Counted from the first letter of the stretch, positions 46,050 through 58,294 are shown. The stretch is 64,000 bases of DNA from Orbilia blumenaviensis (GCA_036872755.1 JAVHNS010000002.1:2046001-2110000), one strand, 5' to 3'. The notes: a model not told the origin generated them from the letters alone. Numbers and translations are program-made.

Positions 46050-49000
46050 TTACATTCCCAAGTATCTCCAGGACAACTCCTTTTCACCCTTCAAGAGGCC
46101 AAATATGTCCACTACTACCTCTTCGCCGGGAACAATGTCGATGGCGCTATCGCTGACTCTCACACCCGTCCGTTCTTCCCAAACTAACCCCTTCAACGGC
46201 TTTTCAACCGTAACCACAATCTTTCCTGGCGCATCTCTCTTTTTGCCGTCGGCATTCTCAGGCAAGTCGAATCGAACCTTCAAACCACGGTCCTCAAATG
46301 AGTGATATTTGAGGGGTTGCGGCCAATCCACATCCCTCGCCGCAACCTTTCCGTCAACCCACAACGTAATTGACAGCACGTGTGGCTCCTTTTCGACGTT
46401 ATCCACTTCTCCAGTAAAAACTCTATCCGTGGTTCCGTTCGGGACGATCTCCAGGTCTTCCTGAACCAGAGGTTCTGCCAAGTCCTTGCCGGTAGAAATC
46501 GAGATGAATCGAACCTCGACTTTGCCCCTCACACCTTCAAGCTTAGAACTCGTAACCCAACTCTCCCATTTCGTTTTAGGTAATGGCCTGGCGTGCGTAA
46601 CACTCCAGTCCCAATGTTCTCGTTGAATTCCCACACCTAGTGGTCGTAGTGCACGTGCAATAGTGTAGTATGATGGTTTCTTGCGAAGGTAGTAGTCGAC
46701 AATGGCCCAGGATATGCCCGGCCAGCAGTCGTTTAGTTGCCAAACCAGAGCCCCACCACAGCGCCGTGAATCTCCCCACTGCCGGCGCCAGCCTCGGTAC
46801 CCATAAGCGAGAGCCTCCGATTGAACCAATTGTGAAAGGTGAATAAATCCCTAAAATTAACACATTTATGCATGCCTTCGGTTAGATTTCGGAATATCTT
46901 TTAACGTTTAAAGGGTTGATGATTGCATTAGTCGTTAGTTACCTCGAAATCCTCAACGGTTCTAAAATTCTCGACTAAATAAGTCGCAATTCGGCGCTCG
47001 TGTCCATCTGCTTTGTTGTGAAAATCGACGGTTGAAGATTGTTGGTATCGCTCAGAGGAATTGGGGGATAAAAATGAGTCGATAGTTTGGATGTGAGGGA
47101 AACCTTCCATGCCGAATTCGCTGTTGAAGCGGCCACCTAAATGTTCGAAAATTTGATACTTTTCTTGGGTCCCATGCCAAACTAAACGAAAAAGGTGGAG
47201 CTATTAATTAATCGCTCGAGATATAAAATTAAATCGGATTGCGTACCATTCCATTGATGCATATCACCAACAGTCTTGTCAGATGTAATCTTGCCATCAC
47301 CCCATGGACTACCAGGATGGTAGAAAACGCCATTGCCGTCTTCGGCCATGATATCTGGCAGAATTTTCTCATAGATATAGCGAGCTGGGAAGTTCGTCTT
47401 GAGCCAATTGTCGGGGTTCTTGTCCTCGTAGTCGTATGTCAACCCGAAAGATTCCTGTAACTGATAATCCTCATTGTTGCCTGCGTAGATGACAATAGAC
47501 GGATGATGTCGGAGCCGGATGACATTCTGCCTGCTTTCGACTTCGACGGACTTAAGTATTTCTGGGAATGCTGGATAATTACCGCAACCGAAAAGGAAAT
47601 CCTGCCAGACTAAAATACCCAATTCATCGCAGAGGTCGTAAAAAATATCTTCTTCGAAAATGCCGCCTCCCCACACTCTAATCATCGCCTGATTGCCATG
47701 GACCATCAACTCGAGCCAGTCTCTGTATTTCTCCTCGGTGACTCGGGGCGTGAAGTTGTCGGCCGGGATCCAATCGCTGCCTCCGCAGTATACATCGACT
47801 CCGTTGATTCTGAAGTAGAAACTCTTTCCATGTTTGTCCTTTTCTTGAATAACCTCAGCTTTCCGAAGTCCGGTTTTCTTAGTTAGGATGTCGACGACCG
47901 TACCACCGGGTCCTAGTAGTTGCGCTGTTACAGTATATAAATTCGCTTTCCCGTAACCATGAGGCCACCAGAGTGCGGGGTCGTCGATTTTAAATGTGGC
48001 AACGGATGACCCGTCAGCCTCGATTCCTGCAGTCGATTCCAGGGATATGGTTGAATCGGAACCGTTGCCTGATCCCGTTATAGAAACGACAACCTTGGCT
48101 GATGCAGCAATGTTTGCGTCTGCAGGGCTGTCGACATGCGCCTTTACCACTACCGTAGCTTGCTTGTTGTCGTCGGTAAGGTTAACCGCAGCTACAAGGT
48201 CGGAAAGCCGGGCCGAGTAGGATTCCAGTCGGATATCCCTCCACGGACCACAGGTGATGTAGACGCCACCCCAATCTTTTGGAGTGCAAGATTACCAATC
48301 AGAATCAGCTCATTCTCGATAAATCCTCGTATTCGCTGGCTAGCAGCCCCCAATGGGAGTTAAACGAGGCCTCAAGCTTCTTTGACCTGCTGTTCATGGA
48401 ATACGGGGAGTAAGGTTGCGTGTAATTGGATACTTACCCCACCCGAAGTGATATTGTGCTTTTCTGACTGCTAGTCGAGCGGTGTCGCCATTCCAGCATT
48501 TCCAAAAATGCTCTGGGTGAGCATCCCTGATCTTCTTCGCACGTTCAAGGGCTGGTTCGAAATGGATCAACAGTTCATTCTCACCACCGTCTTTGGAAAG
48601 CAGTGTTGAGACATCAATCCTGTGGGAGATGAACATGTTGTCACTTTTGAGGATTTCTTTGCCATTGAGGATGACGGTGGCGTAGGTATCCAGGCCGTCA
48701 AAAGCAAGGTAGGATGCGGCGGATGCATCTGGAGATTGGAACACAGTTCTATAAGTCCAGAACTTTTCGGCGACCCAGCCGACCTTAAGCTCGTTCCTCT
48801 CGAAGAAGGGATCTGGGATTCTATTTGAGTATTTAAATAAATTAGCATTCAGTCCAGATAGAAAGATTTTTGCTCTAGTTGATCATAATTGCAAGATATT
48901 GCCGAAGCTCGAAGCTATGAACTTGCTGCCTTGCCCAGGATGCGTAACCTCAATTGCATTTTAACTTAACCCAAGCACCCAATTGGACCTCGAAATTAGC

Positions 49001-49164
49001 CTTAGCGCAAAAATCAGGTTGACCTACTTTTTATGATGAATGAGATCGAGATGAATATTAGTCGGAAACTGAGCGGTCTCGAGCCATTCTTCGGACGAAT
49101 CGGTCTCCTTGAAGGTCCAATTGGCCCTCAAGCCCGTGACGACCTTCTGAGCGTGTGTTGCCAT
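46050..49164 (-). CDS. Beta-mannosidase B (GH2)
   Basis: Five exons on the minus strand: 49164-49028, 48820-48438, 48275-47247, 47181-46943 and 46850-46050, 862 residues. GH2 features appear in order: the N-terminal sugar-binding domain (ANWTFKETDSSEEW, FDGLDTYATVILNG), HFGWDWGGVYITCGPWRDI, the TIM-barrel acid/base Glu442 in YAGNNEDY, and the nucleophile Glu538 in RFNSEFGMEGFP. ALVWQLNDCWPGISWAIVDY is the usual barrel end. There is no signal peptide, so it matches the intracellular B-type enzymes that release mannose from the non-reducing end of beta-1,4-mannooligosaccharides (hemicellulose and N-glycan cores). Introns 1 and 2 break the sugar-binding part, with conserved GWDWG rebuilt across intron 2. 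Confidence 0.95.
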
Positions 49165-50054
49165 GGTCTGTGATAGCTGAATGCAACAAGAAGAGACCCC
49201 ACACTATAGCTGTGGGAGATATTGATTCTAGTTACCGATTAGATCGATCACGGCCGGCAGGTTAGCCTGTTGGTCTGAAAGCTCAAGCTAGCTTATGACC
49301 CAAATGCAAAATGCAATTACCGCTCGGAAAATTAATCGCCTTAAGCTTCCTTCTGCTGCAGCTGCTGCATAAAATAAACAAATCGAATAAAAACGGGAGC
49401 TGGGGGAGCAGAAGCTTCGATTATATATAAAATCCCCAAACGAAAGCAGAATTTGACAGGTGCAAGCTCCTCACAGACCATGGCAGATATACCATACCGA
49501 AACAATGTGCAGCTGTTAGCTCTGACCTTCGGGGTGTGGAGGCCCGACAGACTGGCCAGGATGCCTGCATCCCGCCCACTCTCGGCTACCCTTTTGGATC
49601 TCTGTTTTATAAGTTTCTCCGGTCGAAGCTGCCCCGCCTTCCACGACGTGTGCTTGCTATCGATCAATCGGATTCTTGGAATGTCTTGCTTGCGGGCCCT
49701 ATCGCACCGAGGAACTTGACCAGCCGGAAGTTTCTCTTGAAGGAATCCAGCACAATGTCGCCCTGATCGAGTTCCAATATTTTGTTTTTGTTTTTTTGAT
49801 TTTAACTTTGGCATTTTTTGTGGTGAAGTAATTAAGCTGGTTTGCCATGCTTGCTGCTGCACACCTGGCCAGCCTTAATTTGGTGTAAGCGAGCCTGCAA
49901 TGGAAACGTCGCGACTTCGCAACCGCAACTTCACCATTCCTAAACATGGCTATCTGCGACCGTGGTTTTCGACGCCTCGGCATCTTTAGATGATATTACG
50001 AGGCTAGGCACAAGGATCCGACCATCAAATTCATAACCTTGAAGAGCTTTCACG
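49165..50054. other. Divergent promoter region, no supported gene
   Basis: Overlapping frames on both strands at 49341-49862 have no recognisable domain. The plus frame ending at 49766 has a slightly protein-like composition (PFGSLFYKFLRSKLPRLPRR) but no good start or homology that I can name, so it is left uncalled. Confidence 0.4.
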
Positions 50055-51335
50055 ATGCCTGACACTCTCAGTTCTATGGATGACCGCCGTCGCAGTTGGA
50101 CCTCCTTAGCGTCTGGAGGCCCAGCCTTCAGGCCCAGGTCACCATTCTCGAAGGTCTTCTCGAGTTCAAGATCTCGTTCATCGTCGGTTTCTTCGGATTC
50201 GACGAGTTCTTCGCAGGATAGTCCCAGTCCGAGCGAGTCGCCGATGGCACAGACCCTTCTCCCGCCATTCTACAACCGTCCTCCCACAGTATGTGACCTG
50301 ACAATGAGTACGAACTTCAAGTCGGAGAATTCTAATTTCTGTACAACATAGCCATTGCCTCCATCTCCGTCTCTTACGTCACTTCTAAGGCCTCCTTTTA
50401 CGCCTTCCCGCCCGGCTACACCAGATTCTTCAGATAGCGAAGCTCCAAATTCAAGCCGAATAGCACAGTCTACACCGCGTGCTGCACCAAAAGTGCCTAC
50501 GTATGAGTATTATGGCTTCGTGTTATACCTTACGAGTACACTGGCTTTTAGTAGGTTATTTTGAGACAGCTCCGGGCCTTTATCCACCGAAGATCTAACG
50601 ATGGTTCGAATAGTGGTGTATCTGTTATGGTCGTACCTCCCGGCTCCATTCCTCCATTACCTTGGTATCCATTATTTTTACAATCGATGGTGGTCATTAG
50701 CGGTTCCGGCGTATATAGTCGCGATAATTCTATACATATACGTGGCTCTAGCATCCTACAACACAGAGTATATGACAAAGCCATTCACATCGTTAGAGAA
50801 CATAGTGGATGAAGTGGCAAAGATGGCTATTGTTGAAATCGATGAAAGCAAGCACCGGAAAATTTTGAGAGGGGTAGATTTGCAAGGAGACGGGTATGAA
50901 TCTAACGGACTACCTACTCCTGCAAGATCTCGTCGATCGAGTAGCGCCGCTTATCAGCAGAAGACGTGGGAATCCCTTGATGATGTTGTAGAGCGAAGTA
51001 TGCATCCTGATGGCGGACTTACGTCTCCTTCGACAGGTGGGGAGAACTATTCACCGGTTGACAAGGTCGCCGGTTCGATGAGCCGGAGAAAGAAGAAGCG
51101 GAAGGGCAAAACGTTGTTTGGGAATCAAGCCAAGATGCCGAAGGAGGCCGAATATGAGTTTGCGGCATCGGCGCAAAAACAGGCAGACTATCAGGACGAA
51201 GGGTGGGACTGGAAGGATTACTGGAGTACAGGGACTGATGCAGTGATGGACATACCCATTGGTGGTGTCTGTGAAGTGCTCTATGGCGAAGGGAGAGACG
51301 ATTCGGACCCATTGGCGCTTGACCCTTACTACTAG
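50055..51335 (+). CDS. PIG-P subunit of GPI-GlcNAc transferase
   Basis: Three exons are predicted: 50055-50288, 50352-50550 and 50614-51335, 384 residues. The core is the PIG-P domain: YEYYGFVLYLTSTLAF, then across the second intron MVYLLWSYLPAPFLHYLGI, YFYNRWWSLAVPAY, and the second membrane helix leading to YIYVALASYNTEYMTKP. This subunit belongs to the ER-membrane complex (PIG-A, C, H, Q, P) that adds GlcNAc to phosphatidylinositol in the first step of GPI-anchor synthesis. The N-terminal 130 residues are Ser/Pro-rich and disordered, and about 170 charged residues follow the domain, so this protein is much longer than the compact yeast Gpi19. Confidence 0.92.
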
Positions 51336-51982
51336 TAGGGATAGGGTTTCTAAGGATGCCGGTGTTCCGGACAGTACTTGACCCTTGATACTTTTTTTTC
51401 CCCTTCATTGGTACCACAGCTTAGAGCTACAGTTGTGTGAATATGACAATGATATCGTATAAGCATTGACTCTAGCTAATTGATGACTAATTGTCCCATT
51501 ACGTCGCGATTTTATGTGCTTCTATTCGCCTTTTCGTCCGATGACAATGTGCGCATTTTAGTTCTGTGGGGAAATCAACAATGGCTGCTGTAGCCGACAT
51601 GGAATGCACCCCAGTCTTGTCCCCCCATGTTCGGCGTCGATACCAAGAAGAAAAAAAGGCGAAACCGTTAGCTTGGTGGGCCCAACCAGCAGTGCGATGG
51701 CGGCCATTACTAACCAATACATCTTCACTTCGAGAGAGGGGAGCAGAATCGGAAGATATCGGTCGAGAGCGCAACCAGGGTTACCCATATTTGAACAGCA
51801 ACGAGTGATCAGGCCACAAAATTCCTGCCCAACGTAAGCCAACAAGTGGTCTCATCGGCCTCCTCGAGGCTGAAAAAGGCCTAGACACCAGGCCCTGCAG
51901 CATTACCAGGAGAGCACAGCAGCAAAGGCAGGAGGCCGAAGGGGTATATTAACTGACGGAAGGAGAAAGGGAGCTGGTCAGA
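51336..51982. other. Intergenic spacer
   Basis: Spacer between two co-oriented genes. Short frames on both strands at 51499-51845 overlap each other and lack motifs; nothing is called. Confidence 0.45.
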
Positions 51983-53041
51983 ATGCAACTCGATGGCCGC
52001 ACCAGCAGCTCATCGCTACCCCGGGATCAGCCCACCACCATCGTCGTAGTCTCCTCCTCAAAACAGAAGCCGCAGAACAAGTCGACCAGCACCATGTCCG
52101 GCCCAAATTCCTCTCTTTCCCGCAAGCGGTCGGCCACAATCCTTCAAGCGAGCCCGTCCCCTCCGTCATCACGCCCGCCATCCCGGGACGGAAATCTCAA
52201 TGTCGACCACAAACGGTCTCGCGTCGCGAAACAATGGACCGCGTGTCCCGAATACGTTACAACAGTCGAACAGTCCATAAAGCTCGATCCCAGGGCCGAG
52301 AATGCGAGTGTCAGCGTTTTACAACCAGGTTGCGAAAGATTAAGCGACGATGGGCGGTTTACAGAGCTAGTGCAGGATGGAAGTCGGTTTACAATGCTTT
52401 GTTTTCTGGGCTGCACGATTGACCACCTCCATGCCGCGAGGTAAGGGATTTAAATTTTATTTGCTTCGCAGTTCGGAATTGATATGTCAGAAGGCTAATA
52501 ATTGAACAACATAAACGCGAGTTTTATAGTGTTGTTTCGTCCCTGCTTTCGACATTTAGGGTTCATGTATATGGAGTCTCATTGATCCCGCCACCAGCGA
52601 ACGTTTCGTCATTACCTATTAGTACGATACCTTATAACACGATACAAACGTTATTATTTTTTTCTTTGCTAATCTTATTTTATAGTATACGACGGCACTC
52701 GCCATCTCACATCATCACTCGGCTTACTTCATCCCTTAGGTGGCGGCCGACAAGCTCTCGATGCAATAGTTGTTCTCGACTCAAAACTTCGCCGGCGGAT
52801 GCTATTACCCATCGGATGGGTAAAACCAAAATATCAACCAAGGGGCGCCATGGAATTGACGAATACATATGCCGACACTGAAGAAGAGGAAATGGTGTTG
52901 ACAAGTGAGCAGGAGGTCGAAAGGGCGTTGAAGAGACTTATCGCTGGCATCGAATGGCTGATTCACGAAGAAGCAGAGGACTATACGAGATCGTGGGATG
53001 AAGGTTTACGGACAGCGATGGTGCACGGTATTGGATATTAA
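51983..53041 (+). CDS. Unrecognised protein, possibly thioredoxin-fold
   Basis: Three exons are predicted, 51983-52440, 52530-52621 and 52686-53041, with splice phases that fit, giving 301 residues. A later ATG at 52094 would remove 37 disordered residues. After a Ser/Arg/Pro-rich start, the body reads like a folded domain: VSVLQPGCERLSDDGRF, ELVQDGSRFTMLCFLGC, FRVHVYGVSLIPP, YDGTRHLTSSLGL, LDAIVVLDSKLRRRMLLPIG. The beta-alpha pattern with a 'supply of Gly then VVLDSKL' step recalls peroxiredoxin-like thioredoxin folds, but no CxxC or peroxidatic Cys motif is obvious. The C-terminus is acidic and helical (SEQEVERALKRLIAGIEWLI). The clean frame across two introns supports a real gene; the function is unknown. 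Confidence 0.65.
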
Positions 53042-53707
53042 CGCTCTTACAGATGGTGTGTCGACGTGTCTTTGCCATTTATATATACTCTGTTTTTTCT
53101 ACGGGAATTTGGCAAAAATATTGTTTATATTTCGGTGCGGGAAGGTCAGGTGTTTATATTGCTTCTATTGGGCATTTATTTTAAGGGATCAAATTGTTAT
53201 TTTTTGGGGGGAAGCAAAGTTATCTGTTTGGCACTCGGCGTTTCCGATATATTTTCGTCATGCGTGGAAATCTTTGCTTACATTAAAAAAAAATTACTGG
53301 CTTTCAGCCTTTCTATTCGAACAAAATCGAAAATATAAAGGGTAGGTCCAGAGATCCCGTTATAAACAATATACAGCATCAATGAGATCCCGGTTGCTTG
53401 CAAAGAGTGCCAGTATTCTTGTGAAGTTCATCCATTAATCTATATGCATCTGGATGCATCTATCCGAATTTATGGCGGCATTCTACGCAGAAACCCTTGC
53501 CTCTGTATGCGCATGGCGGCACGGAGATATGGTATCGTATCAGTTTTACAGGTCCTAATCATTTCGTTGGGATTGTGTGATACAGCGTGTACAGCCTCTA
53601 GGAGTTTAGAAACCTGTAATGTAGTTATACTCCGCGAGACTAGGTAATTTTACTTGCTTAAAGGCCCAGCAATATATTACCACCATTCCCCTAGGGCTCT
53701 GGGTCAA
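53042..53707. other. Intergenic spacer
   Basis: AT-rich 3' region; no gene or repeat of note is seen. Confidence 0.5.
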
Positions 53708-54310
53708 TCAAGTAATAAGAGTAAATCCCCACCAGACCTTTGAATGCCTAACAACGGCCGGGTCACCGGCCTCATCTACCCCTACTGGATGCAGACTCCC
53801 ACCAACCCTAGCCAAAACCTGGAAACCGTTTCCCAAACGCTTCCTAATGCAAAACATCTCCCCTGGCAAGTGGTGGCTCACCCAACAGTGCAGCTTTTTG
53901 TTATTATAGTGACCTATGAACAATGTAGATTCTCCTGGGTCGTTAGTGAACCCCAACCAACCTTCCTTCGCGTGGCAGATCCATTTTTGGCTGGGCTCCC
54001 CGTCATATTCTGCAAGGAGTATTCCTTTATCTTTATCGTATGTAATCACACGAGAAGTATCTTCGAATCTGATGATGTAGGTGTGTCCTGGCCATGGAGG
54101 ATCGTTTAGAACTAATTCGCGGCCGGTATGTTGACTACCTGTCCCTATATATCCCCAGAGCGTACGCATGTATGAGTAACAAGGTCCTGCCCAGCGTATG
54201 AAATATATGGGACACCAACCTGACCCTGGAAGTTTTTGTGGGGGGATAAATGGAGGTGCATCCTCTCGCAAAAACGATACCGATGAACAGACCGAACTTG
54301 GAGTCTCCAT
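53708..54310 (-). CDS. Tandem beta-trefoil-like family, copy A
   Basis: The preferred model has two exons (54310-54220 and 54138-53708, phase-1 intron), 173 residues. Reading straight through is also open and would give 200, but the intron matches copies B and C. The domain exon has the family pattern: NDPPWPGHTYIIRFEDTSRV, EPSQKWICHAKEGWLGFTND, PGEMFCIRKRLGNGFQVLAR, and a WWGFT end. Three repeating beta-rich blocks, each ending near a Trp/Phe, and the 145-residue size suggest a beta-trefoil (ricin-B/fascin-like) fold. That is inference. There is no signal peptide, so it is cytosolic. The first exon is unrelated to those of the other copies. Confidence 0.75.
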   Translation of the reverse strand: METPSSVCSSVSFLREDAPPFIPPQKLPGSGWCPIYFIRWAGPCYSYMRTLWGYIGTGSQHTGRELVLNDPPWPGHTYIIRFEDTSRVITYDKDKGILLAEYDGEPSQKWICHAKEGWLGFTNDPGESTLFIGHYNNKKLHCWVSHHLPGEMFCIRKRLGNGFQVLARVGGSLHPVGVDEAGDPAVVRHSKVWWGFTLIT

Positions 54311-55087
54311 GGTCTCTCCTTTTGATTAGCTAAAGTCAGGTGTATCGATATTGTAATGAGATGTTACTGTATATGACAGTCTTTCCTTTTGTTACACGGG
54401 CTAGTCTCGTGTCTACTTACTTATTTATCCAGTTTATTTAGAAGTGAAAGGTATATCTAGATTGGTCTCGCAATGTCCATACTAGCAGGTTGGATTATCT
54501 TGTGTGACGTCTTGCTTGCGTCAGTGGGTACGCATGCGTGTACGGGAAACATGCCCACATGCCAGTAACCTCTTTCCGGAAAATTCCAAGCACCAGCCCC
54601 AGTCTTTAGAAATACGTTTTAGTTATGAAGCTCTCATAGGCAGCGTTTCTGAGATTCAGAAGCTTCTAGAAATTCTTTGTTTATACGACTAGGTTTCACC
54701 GGACAAAACAGTTATACCTTCAATAACTTCTGGAATGGCTTAGTGGGATCAATATAATATATATATATATGTGCGTGTGTGTGTGTGTGTTGGGGGTCTG
54801 ACTTAGTTTTGGGCCTAGAGATGGTTGAATATAAACGAATTTACTGAAATACGAAGAGCCGGCTTAAATGTAGACCTGTGCGTGCGTGTATATATAGGGT
54901 TGTCACAGATTTAGATATATTACATGTTCCTCCTGAACAGCCTAGATAACACTGCCTCTCGAATACTATACTAATAGTTCTAACTTGTGCAAAAGCTATT
55001 CTGATAGTACCTGGAAGGGAATTTAACATTGTTACAAATACCGTCCGCCGATATGGGGGTATTTGCGACATGTTCAACTTTCTCTCA
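54311..55087. other. Spacer within tandem array
   Basis: Non-coding spacer with the AT/GT microsatellite at about 54751-54791. I see no remains of a further family copy. Confidence 0.5.
54751..54791. repeat. AT/GT dinucleotide microsatellite
   Basis: An AT-rich dinucleotide run passes into a GT run with one GC interruption. It lies between copies A and B of the tandem family. Confidence 0.9.
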
Positions 55088-55677
55088 TCAGGGAGTTTTA
55101 GTAAACCCCCACCAATCGTCTGATCCCCTAACAACTGCAATATTCCCGTTTTTATGCTTGCCCACCGGCCAGAGGGCGGAGTAGTCTTTCCCACTTCTCA
55201 TGAGTATCTGGAAACCCTCTTCGGCTTTTTTCCTTACACAGAACATTTCGTTCTGCTTGTGATGGTTGACATTACATACAAGCGTTTGGTCTTGGGGTTT
55301 GTGATATCCCATGAAGAAAGTGGTTTCTCCGGGGTCATTGGTGAATCCAAGCCAGCCGTCTTTGGAATGGCAAACCCAACGCTGCGCTAGTTTCCCCTCA
55401 TAGTTCGAGATTGTAACGCCTTCGTTATGATATGTAATAACTTCAGGTGTATCGCGGTAGCTGATAATGTAAGCGTACCCTGGGTACGGGGGGTCATTCA
55501 AAGTTAAGACGGGCCTGTCCATGCCTGCGCCGTACAAAAAAAGTTTAGATTAAACAGGCACCGGATTTGACCTCAAGCCTATAATGAACATAAGTTTAGA
55601 AGTAGGGCATGAGTGGGCTCACCTTGGTCGAAGTCCGTGTCCGAAGCTTCGAAATTTGATGTTGTTGGTGTGCTCAT
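55088..55677 (-). CDS. Tandem beta-trefoil-like family, copy B
   Basis: Two exons, 55677-55623 and 55524-55088 (phase-1 intron), give 163 residues. Exon 1 encodes a short acidic leader (MSTPTTSNFEASDTDFDQ). Exon 2 is 437 nt, the same length as in copy C, and carries the shared domain: NDPPYPGYAYIISYRDTPEV, KLAQRWVCHSKDGWLGFTND, NEMFCVRKKAEEGFQILMR, and SDDWWGFTKTP at the end. Conserved cysteines fall after the RW and in the EMFC block. There is no signal peptide or membrane segment. Cytosolic fungal beta-trefoil lectins often serve in defence against animals and other fungi; that is a family-level possibility, not evidence for this gene. Confidence 0.8.
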
Positions 55678-56437
55678 TGTAATAGGAGTGTTGATCTATT
55701 AACAACTGCAAAGGCTTGTGGTTTCTTTAGATGGTTAAGGTTTTAAATATCAATATATAGGAGGAACGAAATGGGGCACTCGTGAGCCGGGACGTACTAT
55801 ATATATTTTCATAATGGATGCCCAGGCAAGCACCCGATTGGCACATGCTTAGCGCCTTTTACTAATGGTAGTGGCGGGAAGCCCCCAGAGACAGACTGGC
55901 GCGAAGGATCTATCAAATCGTGCCTGAATTTCCAAACCGCAGACCTCCCATAGAATTCTATAGTAATACTTGTTGCAGTTGCATTCTAGACGAGGCTGGG
56001 GTGTTGGCCGCCTATAAACATTAATCTACAATCAATTCCTCCTCTGCGAATCTGGCAAAAGCCAAACGACTGAGCCTCGGGTGAAACGACTCAGTTTAAT
56101 CGACTAGGAGCTGGTTAGTATAGTATATTACCAGTTCGCGCTCATATCGACATAACCCGAACCTAAAAGACCCCCCCTAGGCTTCCATATTTGCTTTTAC
56201 CTACCTTTTTAGCCAATTACAATATTAATTAGTAGTAAGGAGTTAAAACCGATTTAAATCAATAACAGGCGTAGTACTGTGCAAGCAATGATCTATATAA
56301 TATCGCTTCAATTGGACTGAATATGCAACCATATGAAATTCCAAAAATGAGATCTCTCGATATAGGTGATACTAGGATACACACAGCCGACCAGGGCCTG
56401 GTCAACTGCAAAATGTATCTTATATCCACGCCTAGGC
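55678..56437. other. Spacer within tandem array
   Basis: Non-coding AT-rich spacer between copies B and C, with a probable promoter for B. No relic of a further copy is seen. Confidence 0.5.
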
Positions 56438-57042
56438 TTAAGTTGCCTTCGTGAAACTCCACCAATGATCCCAATTTGATTGAGCCGATAAAGTACCATT
56501 GTTGAAAGCCCCTACTGGCTTCAGCTTGTCGTTAATCCTTGCAAGTATCACAAATCCGTCGTCAGGCCTCTTCGCAACACAAAACATCTCCCAGCCGTTT
56601 AAGTCGAAGGATGCGCATCTCAGTGGTGCGTCTGTATCATCAAGCTTTGTGAATCCAAGCCAGCGAGTCGATTCTCCCGGGTCGTTAGCAAAACCAAACC
56701 AACCATTTTTGGAATGGCAGGACCAGCGTTGCGTTGGCTTTCCTTCGAATTCCGTCAGGACGGCGTTGTTGTTGACGAAGGTCAAAACCTGTGATGTATT
56801 TTGATAGCTGATAATATAGCTGTTTCCCGGCCAAGGGGCGTCGTTTCCAGTTAACAGATTTGGTTTTGTTACTACTATTGAATTATTAAATTCACGTATT
56901 TGAGGTAGTAGATTAGTTTTTAGATTTTCTGAGACCATTGAGGGGTGGGGAAGGGGTACATACAGAGTTCAGCTGTGTGGTAACCTTGCTCTGTATCTTG
57001 GTATTCGGTGGTGCTTGGGGTATAATCAGAATCATTGGCCAT
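56438..57042 (-). CDS. Tandem beta-trefoil-like family, copy C
   Basis: Two exons, 57042-56964 and 56874-56438 (phase-1 intron), give 171 residues. Exon 1 is an acidic, Thr/Tyr-rich leader (MANDSDYTPSTTEYQDTEQG). Exon 2 has the family domain: NDAPWPGNSYIISYQNTSQV, KPTQRWSCHSKNGWFGFAND, WEMFCVAKRPDDGFVILAR, KLKPVG, and a WWSFT end. It is the most diverged copy (ASFDLNGWEMF where A and B have a His pair). Starting at the in-frame ATG at 56938 would skip exon 1 and add intron-derived residues, so the spliced start is preferred. Confidence 0.8.
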
Positions 57043-58294
57043 AGTGGTGGTACTGGTACGGCCCGGGTGCCCACGTCTACACAAGTGCCTTTTAATCGGT
57101 GTAGAGGGCTAAAGCCTATGTGGAATTCTGATGTCCACGATACGGTCAAGATGTTGAGGTCTGAGAAGTCGAAGGAACTATAATTATAATGTTTAATTAT
57201 AAAATACTTAATGGTATATAGTATACTCTTTCGTGTGGGGGAGGGGGTTGTATTGATGTATGAATGATGCATGATATTGAGGCCGATAACGATACCGTTT
57301 GCTAATCTTGGGGATTCATGATTGGTTGCATGCATTCACTGTACTGGCGAGATGTTCATATCTTGCCTGGAAATTTCCGTGTGCGTGCCACATATTTGCG
57401 GCTTAACACTTCGAGAAACCATATGGAAATCTTGGTACTCGACCCAAGTATGCAGAGGCGAGGCATTGGACAATTAACTAAAACAACCAGCGTATCGATG
57501 CTTTGTATGGAGATTGAGAAGATACAATATAACATTTGGTCTACATGAGACTGCATCAATATTAGGTCATATTAACACGTATTTCAGAGTTAAGTCCTCC
57601 AGGTTGGTCTCATGGCCGCTTCGAGTACGAATCTCTCATCTAAGCTTGGCACAACTCATGAATGATCTTGAAATCTCAGATGCTTTACTATACCTTTTCG
57701 GTTACGCTTTGTTGGTCATACGTATCTTATCTAGAATTATGAAGTCGGTATTTCACATTATCGAGGGTCAAACATTCAGATTTCGGATTGGCTCAGAGTG
57801 AAATGACAGTAAGATGCCTCAAATATGGGTTTTGTGCCAAAGAGACTAGCTTTGTGGGTGTGTTGTTTTTGTTACATTTATGCGCTATTCAATTTTGCTG
57901 TTCCATAATGCATGAGAGCTGCAGAGCCTTACTCGGCTTTTCGGAGGGCAATCAGTGTCGCTGGTTACTAAATCTGACGGGCCTAATTCCGGTTGTTGCG
58001 ACTTTCGTAGTTTCGTGTCGTTTGTTACCAATATGCATATGCCAATCAATCGCGATATCACATCTGATATCTCGATTGCGTCGTCAGATATTTTAGGCAG
58101 GAAGTTGAGCTTGCGCGTGCAGCTTTGGCTTAGCGAGGCAACTAAATCCCAGCTCTAGCTTTGCTGCTGAATCAAAGCCCCACCACCAACATTTAAGCTT
58201 GTCATTATCCACGTTCGAATTCGCGATACCAAATCCTATCTCATCCTGCCTTCGCATTTATATTAAGCCGTGTCTGTACGTTGTACCAGTCAAG
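57043..58294. other. Intergenic spacer
   Basis: About 1.25 kb without a supportable gene. Plus-strand frames at 57318-58158 are short and have no recognisable domain or family motif. The last 150 bases are the promoter of PLP2. Confidence 0.5.

Noticed and set aside
49341..49862. 173-codon minus-strand frame and overlapping plus frames
   Set aside because: Composition is not protein-like on the minus strand, and the plus frame lacks a good start. No family was recognised.
54841..55194. Minus-strand frame at the 3' end of copy B
   Set aside because: It overlaps the coding end of copy B in another frame and shares nothing with the family.
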